Shown piece by piece: positions 1 through 6,234 of a DNA stretch of 8,477 nt. Every line of letters begins with the position of its first letter. Position 1 is the first letter of the stretch. This DNA comes from Candidatus Bathyarchaeota archaeon (GTDB lineage Archaea > Thermoproteota > Bathyarchaeia > Bathyarchaeales > Bathyarchaeaceae). The translations under genes and the position numbers were made by a program. The stretch spans positions 1 through 8,477 of the forward strand of contig JAOUJL010000056.1 in NCBI GenBank assembly GCA_029883255.1, written 5' to 3'. Under the pieces are notes generated by a model. The model made no database searches. It was not told the origin of the DNA and saw only the letters and a program-made list of their open reading frames with translations.

Positions 1-39
1 GACAGTATAGGGGCAATGACTGAAGAAGAGGCTATGTAG
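1..39 (+). CDS. Possible C-terminal tail of an unidentified gene (5' end outside window)
   Basis: Frame 1 is open from the window edge and reads DSIGAMTEEEAM before a TAG at 37-39. The acidic, helix-friendly ending is plausible for an archaeal protein, and a gene here would converge on the ferritin-like gene with a 78-bp gap. Twelve codons are far too few to name a family or exclude chance. The opposite strand is also open here, in the antiparallel codon phase. Confidence 0.3.
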   Translation, partial: DSIGAMTEEEAM

Positions 40-117
40 CTGAACCCCATCATGCACATGATTGAATGCGGTGTTAATTGCAGCCTTCTCAATAGGCATA
101 CACACGCTCTCTAGAGT

Positions 118-588
118 TTAGCCAGTTAGGCGGGAATATCTGAACAGAAAATCCCACCATTTCTCGTCCTTAACTTTCTCTCCTTCACAGACAAGTTCAT
201 GCACACGCTTCATTATTGCGTGATGCTTCTTTTCGTCGCTAATTATGTCCTCAAGAATGAACCTTACGCGTTTATCCTCTGTCTTATCAACAATCTTCTC
301 GAAGCCTTCAAGCATTTCGCGTTCAACTTCAACATGTTTCTCAATAGCTTTACGGAATTCTTCGCCTTCCCATTTGAACTGTTCTTTCGAAGGAGTTTCC
401 AGCAATTTTGAGATAGCTCGTAGCATATGCTCATGTTTCGTCGAGTCCAAAGCAAGCTGATAAAGCAGAAGCCGAATAACCGTGTTGTTTGTCTTTCCCA
501 TCGAATCATGCAGAAGTCTCACGGCTTCCCTCTCATTTTCAACCCGTTCTCCAATCATCATCTTAAACTCTTGCTTGCCTATCGACAA
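118..588 (-). CDS. Ferritin-like / rubrerythrin-like four-helix protein
   Basis: The 156-residue, all-helical protein has the spacing of a ferritin-like di-iron bundle. Helix 1 carries E17, E19 and E21, helix 2 has D48 and H52, helix 3 has E87, E89 and E91, and helix 4 has E119-x2-H122. Residues 16-55 align without gaps to 86-125 (VENERE/VEVERE, KT, R, D, KH), so it is two copies of one helical hairpin. The ExxH motif is intact only in helix 4; helix 2 has S49 in the glutamate position. Family members store iron or handle peroxide in the cytoplasm, but whether this one binds two irons is uncertain. There is no signal peptide, and no rubredoxin domain: the only cysteine is C134. The start is TTG, chosen because a GAGGGG ribosome-binding sequence lies just upstream and a TATA box sits about 34 bp upstream; ATG codons at residues 10 and 11 are alternatives. 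It is transcribed divergently from the dehydrogenase gene. Confidence 0.72.
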   Translation of the reverse strand: MSIGKQEFKMMIGERVENEREAVRLLHDSMGKTNNTVIRLLLYQLALDSTKHEHMLRAISKLLETPSKEQFKWEGEEFRKAIEKHVEVEREMLEGFEKIVDKTEDKRVRFILEDIISDEKKHHAIMKRVHELVCEGEKVKDEKWWDFLFRYSRLTG

Positions 589-621
589 ATCGACCCCTCA
601 AACATTTTGGAACGCCGATTC

Positions 622-629
622 TATTTAAA
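622..629 (-). promoter_or_regulatory. TATA box of the ferritin-like gene
   Basis: The minus strand reads TTTAAATA, a good archaeal TATA element. A transcript starting about 25 bp downstream, near 600, would have a leader of about 12 nt. This would include the TGAGGGGT sequence (593-600) before the TTG start at 588. Position and sequence support the TTG start. Confidence 0.6.
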
Positions 630-693
630 CATTTCAAGGATTCCCTCATGATCAGCTTTCGTGTTTCCGTGCATGGTTGATACTTTGGGGAAG

Positions 694-701
694 TTTTAAA
701 T
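694..701 (+). promoter_or_regulatory. TATA box of the dehydrogenase gene
   Basis: TTTTAAAT lies upstream of the SDR reading frame. Counting about 25 bp from its centre puts the transcript start near 720-725, which is after the first possible GTG start at 717. This argues for one of the later in-frame ATG codons at 750 or 780. Confidence 0.5.
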
Positions 702-741
702 CTCGATGAGAGATATGTGAGTTGGTGGTTTGATTTGGCTG

Positions 742-783
742 AAACTGTAATGGTGCATAAGAGAGAAACTAAAACTGTAATGG
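742..783 (+). repeat. Duplicated 12-bp start-codon context (AAACTGTAATGG x2)
   Basis: AAACTGTAATGG occurs at 742-753 and again at 772-783, exactly 30 bp (10 codons) apart and in the same frame. Each copy contains an in-frame ATG (750 and 780) of the SDR gene. It looks like a small local duplication and leaves the true start ambiguous. Confidence 0.7.
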
Positions 784-1547
784 ATTTGTGTTTTGATATT
801 AAAGGTCAGACGGCAATCGTAACTGGCGCTTCTAGCGGTTTAGGTGTAACGTTTGCTGAATCATTAGCTGAAATTGGAGTAAACGTTGTAATTGCCGCAA
901 GAAGATACGAAAGGCTTGTCAAAATAGCTGAAGAATTATCCAACAAATACAATGTGAGAGTGGTCCCTGTCAAAACAGACGTAAGTCGAGAGGCACAAGT
1001 AATCAACATGGTGAACACTGCGATAGAAAAATTTGGATCATTGGAAATTCTGGTTAACAACGCTGGAATTGCAAGTTTAAGTCCATCCGTTGACATGAAC
1101 ATCGAAGAATGGAAAAAAGTGATAGACGTGAACTTGACCGGGGTCTTTTTATGCGCGAGAACTGCTGCACGTGAAATGATCAAGAGGAAATATGGAAAAA
1201 TAGTGAACATTGCTTCCATTTATGGGGCCGTAGGAGATATATTTCCAACAGCACCTTATTATGCCTCTAAAGGCGCAGTCATAAACTTGACAAGAGCCTT
1301 AGCCATAGAATGGGCACCTTACAAAATAAATGTGAACGCTATTGCGCCAGGGTTTTTCCCAAGTGAGATGACAGAAACTGTTTTCCAAGATGAAAAATCG
1401 TTGAAATACATCCTTTCCAGAACTGCGTTAGGAAGAACAGGAGAACCAATAGACCTGAAAGCAGCGCTTATATACCTGACCTCTCCAGCCTCTGCATACC
1501 TGACGGGACAGACAATATTCGTTGATGGTGGATGGACAGCGCTTTAA
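780..1547 (+). CDS. Short-chain dehydrogenase/reductase (classical SDR, likely NADP(H))
   Basis: This is a 255-residue classical SDR oxidoreductase with a Rossmann fold. Visible motifs are TGASSGLG (15-22, nucleotide binding), D67 in TDVS, NNAG (93-96), N118 in DVNLTG, and the catalytic S146, Y160 and K164 in the YxxxK pattern. APG at 189-191 and a C-terminal GQTIFVDGGW also fit. Two arginines follow the second strand (R41, R42) where NAD enzymes usually have an acid, so NADP(H) is favoured. The FDIKGQTAIVTG opening resembles gluconate 5-dehydrogenase and related sugar-acid or 3-oxoacyl reductases; the substrate cannot be read from sequence. The frame is open back to a GTG at 717 (276 residues) with another ATG at 750. 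ATG 780 is preferred because it gives the normal family N-terminus and because the TATA box at 694-701 implies transcription starts after 717. No partner gene is co-directional and adjacent except the TPR gene 148 bp downstream. Confidence 0.88.
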   Translation: MDLCFDIKGQTAIVTGASSGLGVTFAESLAEIGVNVVIAARRYERLVKIAEELSNKYNVRVVPVKTDVSREAQVINMVNTAIEKFGSLEILVNNAGIASLSPSVDMNIEEWKKVIDVNLTGVFLCARTAAREMIKRKYGKIVNIASIYGAVGDIFPTAPYYASKGAVINLTRALAIEWAPYKINVNAIAPGFFPSEMTETVFQDEKSLKYILSRTALGRTGEPIDLKAALIYLTSPASAYLTGQTIFVDGGWTAL

Positions 1548-1636
1548 CAAAACTTTAATCCCAAGGTCAAACGTCTATTATCGCAATGATCCGCACACAA
1601 GGCTTCAATCTACTTTATTGATGTTACTCTCCACTC

Positions 1637-1651
1637 TTAGCGCGCGCATAA
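1637..1651 (+). repeat. GC-alternating element copy 1 (TTAGCGCGCGCATAA), upstream of the TPR gene
   Basis: TTAGCGCGCGCATAA lies 45-59 bp before the TPR start codon. The reverse complement recurs at 5188-5203 with one extra T (TTATGCGCGCGCTTAA), on the far side of the TPR gene. An alternating GC octamer is uncommon at this base composition. It may be a regulator site or a structural element; no function is known to me. Confidence 0.5.
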
Positions 1652-1658
1652 AGTTTTT

Positions 1659-1665
1659 CTATATG
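1659..1665 (+). promoter_or_regulatory. Possible TATA element of the TPR gene
   Basis: CTATATG follows a run of five T, about 34 bp before the ATG at 1696. It would start transcription near 1687, giving a leader of roughly 9 nt. No Shine-Dalgarno sequence precedes the start codon, which fits a nearly leaderless transcript. Confidence 0.4.
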
Positions 1666-1695
1666 GAGCCCTTTTAGGCTTACTGGTTCATTGCT

Positions 1696-4600
1696 ATGTC
1701 TCCAGAAGAAAAGGAAGAAACGGTTCTGAGCGACGCTAAGAAGTTTGAGAAGAAATATCGTTGGGCAGAAGCGAGCACGCTCTATGAGCAAGCTTTAGGT
1801 TTGGTTGGAAAAGGGGACCCTTTGAGGAAAGGAGAGATTCAAGAGAAGATTGGCTACTGCTTTCAGCGTGCTGCGTTCCAAGCGGAAAGCCAAGAAGAGT
1901 TCAAGCAGAGGATGCAGCGAGCAATTGAAGCCTATCAGAAGACAAAAAAATTCTACGAAAAACTCGTGGATAGGCGGAAAGATGCAAGGATCTTTCGGTG
2001 TGATGCTATGGTCGCATACATAGGTTATTGGCTCACATCGGAAGCGCCCGAAAAAAGGAAGCTACTCGGCGAATGCTGGAGGCTTACAAAGGAGGCTCTA
2101 GAGGCCTTCAAGGAAGCAGAAGACGTTTGGGGATACGGGAGGACTTTCAACCAACTCTCGTCAAGCGTTCTGTTTAGATTCTGTCTCGAGTGGGATTTTC
2201 GGGTTCGCGAGGAAATGATTAGGGAAGCAATAGAGCATGGAGAGCAAGCGATCAAGGTCCTTTCCACGTTTGGAGACCCTCATGAACTTGCAAGAGTCTA
2301 TGCAAGAAATGCTTTCTATCTAGGAGTGTTCGACTATTATTTTTTGGACATCGATGAAAAGGGAAGGGAGAATCAGAAAGCGCAAAGCTATTGGCTGAAG
2401 GCCAGCGAACTTTCCGAAGAGATAGCGCTACTTGAATTACTATATCCAGTTTTCGGAGGCAAACTCTCTATAGGTTGGGGAGAAGGTACGAATGAGACAC
2501 TGCTGAAGCTCAAGAAAGCGCTAAAGTACGCTAGGAGAACAAAAGACAAACTCCTCATCGGATGGGCCCTAGACTGGCTAACATACCATGCTGCATGGAG
2601 TGGCGCCGCCATCGAAGGCAAGGATGAAAGTCAGAAGCTCATGAAGACAGTTTTGCAATATATGGATGATGCAAGAAATCAATATTCCCCCATTTCCTTC
2701 ACAAGCCCTCGTGCCGACAACGTCTGGATCGAAACGTGTCATACCCAGTACTTTTTTGCGTCGGATTTTGAAACAGATGTCAACAAAAAACGTGAATTAT
2801 TAGAAGAAGCCTTGCGAGGCATGCCGGTCAGTCTAAAAGTAGCTGATACTTCGGGATACCCCGAAGTCATTCTATATGTTCATCACATGCTAGTGAATTT
2901 ACTCACATCATTAGCCAAGATCGAATCAAACTCAAAGAAGAAAAAAGAATTTCTAAAAAGAGCTCTGGAACATGAAAACGAGGCGATCCGGCTCACCGAG
3001 CAGTTTCAACCCTTCCTGTACTGGAATCGAGGCATAATGCAGCTACATCTGGCCGAAATAAAACATGAACTCGCACAGTTGGCCAAGAAGCTTGAGATCA
3101 AAAGAAAACTCCTCCAAGAAGCTCTATCAGACCTGAAGAAATGCTTGGAGCTCCTCCTTAAGGGTATGACACTATATCGGAAGAGCTCAGTTATGTTCTT
3201 CACGACTCTAGGAAATGTTGAATATAAATACGGAAATTGGCTAAGCGGTCTTTATGAACATACCAACAACAGAAAGCATTTGAAAGAGGCAATAGAGGCT
3301 TTTGAGGATGCCGCCGCATCATTTCAAAAGACTAACCTGAAAAGTCGGATGGCGGAGTGCAATTGGAAAACAGCTCATGCATACGACACCCTGACAGAGT
3401 ATCTGAAGGCGGCTGAAAACTTCGACCGTGCTTCAAACAACTACGAAAAAGCCGCGGAGAAGATCCCCCAGCTTAAGGTCTTCTATCAAGACCATGCACT
3501 TTACATGTGTAGTTGGTGTGAAATCGAGAAAGCAAGACATCATCATGCAGAGAAACATTTTGGACAGGCAAAACAGCACTATGAGCAAGCCAAAGACCTC
3601 CACGAATCAACTGAGAGATGGAGCTACCTCAGCCAGTACTATTTGGCATGGGCTCGATTGGAAGAAGCAGAAGATCTAAGTCGAAGAGAAAAAACCGAAG
3701 AAGCCAAAGACCTCTTTCAACAAGCTGCTAGCCTATTTGCAGAAGCGAAGAGGGCTATCAAGGCCAAACTGGACAAGATTGAAGCCAAAGACGAGAAGCA
3801 GATGTGCATGAAACTGATCAACGCTTCAAAGATAAGACGTGATTACTGTCTTGGAAGAATCGCCTTGGAAGAAGCAAAAATTCTTGATCGGCAAGGCAAC
3901 TATGCTGTGAGTTCAAAGAAATACGGATCAGCAGCAGAAATGTTCCAAAAAATTGCCAAAATAGAGTCAGAGCAACGTCGTGAAGAGCTGCAACTGATAA
4001 TTCGTCTCTGCCAAGCTTGGGAGAAGATGATGATAGCTGAAGCAAAGGCCTCATCGACCATGTATGGGGAGGCTGCAGAACTGTTCAAAGAAGCCAAGGA
4101 ATATGCCCTTGACCAACCAACCAGTCTACTTGCCTTAGCCAACAGCAGTTTCTGCAAAGCGCTTGAAGCCGGAACAAAATTTGAAGAAACCAGAGATGCA
4201 ACGTTGCATACGGCTGTAACTCGGCATTTGGAAACCGCAGCCAATTACTATGTCAAGGCAGGCTTCAAGACCGCCTCAGAGTATTCGAGAGCTACTCAAT
4301 ATCTATTTGACGCCTATCTGTATATGGACAACGCTAAGAAGGAAACAGATCCAGAAAAGAAGGCTAGATACTACATGATGGCTGAAAAAGTCCTGCAAAC
4401 CTCAGCCGGATCATATCTAAAAGCGAGACATCCAGAAAAAAGGGAGCAGGTTCAGCGGCTTCTGGAAAAGGTTAAGGAAGAACGAGAGCTAGCCGTGTCC
4501 CTCAGTGAAGTGTTGCATGCACCCGGTATTGCTTCAGCCACATCGAGTTTCGTCACGCCAACTCCTAACGAGGAAAAGGCGGTGGGTTTAGAACGATTTG

Positions 4601-4992
4601 AGCATGCAGACATACAAGCAAACCTGATTGCCACAGCAAAAGAGGTGAATGTTGGCGAAGATGTGGACTTGGAAATAGAGCTGGCCAACGTTGGAAAAGC
4701 TCCCGCCTTGTTGATGAAAGTTGAAAAAGTCATTCCAGAAGACTTTGACATTAAAGGAGTACCCAGTGTTTACAGGGTTGAAGATTCTTATCTCAACTTG
4801 AAGGGCAAAAGGTTGGATCCAATGAAGACCGAAGAAATAAGAATTGTTGCCCGGCCACGGTCCAGAGGAACGTTCAAAATGACACCTCGGGTCTTATACA
4901 CGGACGAAACAGGCGAATACAAGTCGCACGAGCCTGTTCCCCTCACAATAACAGTCAAAGAACTAGGGATCAAAGGATGGATCAAAGGATAG
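1696..4992 (+). CDS. Giant tetratricopeptide-repeat protein with C-terminal Ig-like domain
   Basis: The 1098-residue protein has no signal peptide or membrane segment, so it is probably cytoplasmic. Residues 1 to about 930 are nearly all helical with many degenerate TPR-type hairpins. The clearest lie near residues 20-36, 562-590, 614-690, 726-755 and 783-810, with recurring patterns such as A-x3-F/Y-x2-A and a conserved Ala at helix contacts. A charged coiled-coil-like segment (about 910-935) leads to a Ser/Thr/Pro linker (about 936-968). Residues 970-1090 form a beta-rich domain with the LEIELANVGKAPA pattern of CARDB/NEW3-like Ig folds, ending in GIKGWIKG. TPR arrays bind other proteins; no enzymatic motif was found, so a scaffold or adaptor role is inferred and its partners are unknown. 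It appears to be transcribed alone, with its own promoter and a convergent small frame behind it. The ATG at 1696 is the first in-frame start after the promoter-like element. Confidence 0.85.
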   Translation: MSPEEKEETVLSDAKKFEKKYRWAEASTLYEQALGLVGKGDPLRKGEIQEKIGYCFQRAAFQAESQEEFKQRMQRAIEAYQKTKKFYEKLVDRRKDARIFRCDAMVAYIGYWLTSEAPEKRKLLGECWRLTKEALEAFKEAEDVWGYGRTFNQLSSSVLFRFCLEWDFRVREEMIREAIEHGEQAIKVLSTFGDPHELARVYARNAFYLGVFDYYFLDIDEKGRENQKAQSYWLKASELSEEIALLELLYPVFGGKLSIGWGEGTNETLLKLKKALKYARRTKDKLLIGWALDWLTYHAAWSGAAIEGKDESQKLMKTVLQYMDDARNQYSPISFTSPRADNVWIETCHTQYFFASDFETDVNKKRELLEEALRGMPVSLKVADTSGYPEVILYVHHMLVNLLTSLAKIESNSKKKKEFLKRALEHENEAIRLTEQFQPFLYWNRGIMQLHLAEIKHELAQLAKKLEIKRKLLQEALSDLKKCLELLLKGMTLYRKSSVMFFTTLGNVEYKYGNWLSGLYEHTNNRKHLKEAIEAFEDAAASFQKTNLKSRMAECNWKTAHAYDTLTEYLKAAENFDRASNNYEKAAEKIPQLKVFYQDHALYMCSWCEIEKARHHHAEKHFGQAKQHYEQAKDLHESTERWSYLSQYYLAWARLEEAEDLSRREKTEEAKDLFQQAASLFAEAKRAIKAKLDKIEAKDEKQMCMKLINASKIRRDYCLGRIALEEAKILDRQGNYAVSSKKYGSAAEMFQKIAKIESEQRREELQLIIRLCQAWEKMMIAEAKASSTMYGEAAELFKEAKEYALDQPTSLLALANSSFCKALEAGTKFEETRDATLHTAVTRHLETAANYYVKAGFKTASEYSRATQYLFDAYLYMDNAKKETDPEKKARYYMMAEKVLQTSAGSYLKARHPEKREQVQRLLEKVKEERELAVSLSEVLHAPGIASATSSFVTPTPNEEKAVGLERFEHADIQANLIATAKEVNVGEDVDLEIELANVGKAPALLMKVEKVIPEDFDIKGVPSVYRVEDSYLNLKGKRLDPMKTEEIRIVARPRSRGTFKMTPRVLYTDETGEYKSHEPVPLTITVKELGIKGWIKG
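4967..4990 (+). repeat. Perfect tandem 12-bp repeat at the TPR C-terminus
   Basis: GGATCAAAGGAT is repeated twice without a break just before the TAG stop codon, encoding GIKGWIKG. It looks like a recent slippage duplication that lengthened the C-terminus by four residues. Confidence 0.75.
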
Positions 4993-4998
4993 AGATAA

Positions 4999-5188
4999 TC
5001 AAGCCCGCGCGATTTCAGGATAACTTTTCAACTGTTGTGTTAAGTCTTGTTTAAAGATCTCACGTGCTTCAGCGTATTTTCTTGAAATGATCTCGGAAGA
5101 TTTGTTTACCGCATCCTTGGATGATAGGTCTATCTCTTCACAAGTAAGTTTGAATACTTCGCAAAGATGATGATATGTATTCTTCCAT
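4999..5188 (-). pseudogene. Small helical protein gene with an apparent frameshift after the start codon
   Basis: On the minus strand a 62-codon frame runs from just after a TAA (5188-5190) to a TGA (4999-5001). It reads as credible protein, with a helical acidic/basic second half ending in QLKSYPEIARA, but the only usual start codon in it is a TTG near its end. An ATG sits at 5186-5188 in the neighbouring frame, which stops after 16 codons. Removing one A from GGAAGAA right after the ATG would join ATG to the long frame and give about 61 residues. It begins 31 bp after the stop of the fumarylacetoacetase-family gene and converges on the TPR gene. It may be a decayed gene, a sequencing error, or a gene using a rare start. 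I recognise no family. Confidence 0.42.
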
Positions 5189-5203
5189 TATGCGCGCGCT
5201 TAA
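5188..5203 (-). repeat. GC-alternating element copy 2 (TTATGCGCGCGCTTAA)
   Basis: On the minus strand this reads TTAAGCGCGCGCATAA and overlaps the first base of the ATG of the small frame at 4999-5188. It is the inverted counterpart of the copy at 1637-1651, differing by one added base. AT-rich, TATA-like sequence (5201-5219) lies directly behind it on the minus strand. Confidence 0.5.
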
Positions 5204-5219
5204 TTTAGAAATTAGAAAA

Positions 5220-6107
5220 TTAAGTTTCTTCGGTGACTGTGTTTTCTAGGATGCCGATTTTTTCAATCTGTATTCTTACGATGTCGAGAGGCTGTAGAAA
5301 CTTTGGTTGAGGTTTTTGAGCAAAACCGACGCCGGCAGGAGTCCCTGTTGCAATTATGTCGCATGGTTCCAAAGTCATTATTCGGCTTAAATGATGTATT
5401 ATTTCATAGACATTGAAAACCATGTTTTTTGTTGTTGAATCTTGACGAGGTTCATTGTTGACCCATGTGCGGATGAATAAGTTAGATGTGTCTTGTAGCT
5501 GGTTTTCGGTGGTTATGCTTGGTCCTGTTGGGGCGAAGGTGTCGATGCTTTTTCCCCTGGTCCATTGCTTGTCTTTGAATTGAAGGTCTCGTGCTGAAAC
5601 ATCGTTCAGGATAGTGTATCCGAAAATGTATGATTTAGTCTCTGAAACTGAAACGTTTTTGGCTTTTCTTCCCATCACGATTGCTAGTTCAGCTTCGTAG
5701 TCAAGCTTTTTGACAAAGCTTGGTTTGACTATGTTTTCATTTGGACCAATTATTGTTGTATGCGGTTTTATGAAAATCACTGGTTCGTCAGGTATAGCGG
5801 CGTTTTGTTCTGCCGCATGGTCCCGATAATTTAGACCTAAACAAACAATTTTGGGTGGAAAATCTATCGGTGACAGTAAAGTCACTTCGTTGATTGGGCG
5901 AGAGACGGATTCAATATCCTCTTTTGTAGCCTCTCTGAACTGCTTTTCTGCAGTTTCACCTCCTATTCCTGAAGCTATGAAGTCTCGAAACAGTTCTGGG
6001 AGTTGCATGTCAAGACGTTTCGCTAGTCTGGGCAAACAAGTTATTTTATCGGATGTCAAGACGCCGTAGTTTTCTCTCTCTTCATCAAGATAGCGAGCCA
6101 GTCTCAT
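5220..6107 (-). CDS. Fumarylacetoacetate hydrolase (FAH) family enzyme
   Basis: The 295-residue protein belongs to the FAH superfamily, whose members act on 2-oxo or 2,4-dioxo acids (acylpyruvate hydrolysis, oxaloacetate decarboxylation, isomerisation or dehydration in aromatic and sugar-acid breakdown) with a divalent metal. An N-terminal domain (about 1-75, starting MRLARY) precedes the catalytic domain. Catalytic-domain motifs are GLNYRDHA (91-98), PDEPVIFIKP (106-115), DYEAE (136-140) with metal ligands E138 and E140, NDVSARD (168-174) with ligand D169, WTRGKSIDTFAPTGP (182-196) and TGTPAGVG (254-261). All expected metal ligands are present, so it should be active. The length fits the two-domain FAHD1/HpcE-like type; the exact substrate is not predictable. 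The start is the first ATG and gives the usual N-terminus. It follows the SnoaL-like gene by 124 bp on the same strand and has a dyad symmetry upstream that could be an operator. Confidence 0.9.
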   Translation of the reverse strand: MRLARYLDEERENYGVLTSDKITCLPRLAKRLDMQLPELFRDFIASGIGGETAEKQFREATKEDIESVSRPINEVTLLSPIDFPPKIVCLGLNYRDHAAEQNAAIPDEPVIFIKPHTTIIGPNENIVKPSFVKKLDYEAELAIVMGRKAKNVSVSETKSYIFGYTILNDVSARDLQFKDKQWTRGKSIDTFAPTGPSITTENQLQDTSNLFIRTWVNNEPRQDSTTKNMVFNVYEIIHHLSRIMTLEPCDIIATGTPAGVGFAQKPQPKFLQPLDIVRIQIEKIGILENTVTEET

Positions 6108-6139
6108 TTCCTAAACCTTCTTTTCTTTGGAACAAGTTC

Positions 6140-6163
6140 AAACTATCACATGTTGGATAGTTT
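6140..6163. promoter_or_regulatory. Dyad symmetry upstream of the FAH-family gene (AAACTATC-N8-GATAGTTT)
   Basis: Perfect 8-bp arms, AAACTATC (6140-6147) and GATAGTTT (6156-6163), flank an 8-bp centre. The dyad is centred about 44 bp before the FAH start codon, where an archaeal core promoter would sit, and no better TATA box is visible. A smaller dyad, GAAC-AA-GTTC (6130-6139), abuts it. An operator for a dimeric regulator is the likely reading; a transcript hairpin after the SnoaL gene is the alternative. Confidence 0.45.
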
Positions 6164-6224
6164 CACAATTCTACTAATTACAGACGGGACAAAATATGTT
6201 TTTGCGAGAAAAGAGACTGACTTC

Positions 6225-6234
6225 GCGCGCGCTA
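6225..6234 (+). repeat. GC-alternating element copy 3 overlapping the SnoaL stop codon
   Basis: GCGCGCGCTA matches the reverse complement of the core of copy 1. On the minus strand it reads TAGCGCGCGC, and its TAG is the stop codon of the SnoaL-like gene. Similarity to the other two copies is limited to the octamer and two flanking bases. Confidence 0.35.

Noticed and set aside
1..99. Minus-strand open frame beginning at ATG 97-99 (MPIEKAAINTAF...) 18 bp after the ferritin-like stop
   Set aside because: Open to the window edge and operon-like in spacing, but only 33 codons, with an odd His/Phe-rich sequence. Its codons are antiparallel to the plausible plus-strand tail, so it may be a shadow frame.
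1663..1677. Upstream mini-frame ATG GAG CCC TTT TAG before the TPR gene
   Set aside because: Its ATG lies inside the likely TATA element, so it would not be transcribed if the promoter assignment is right.
3900..4244. Minus-strand 114-residue open frame inside the TPR gene
   Set aside because: Antisense shadow of strongly biased helical coding sequence; Ser/Ala-rich with no recognisable domain.
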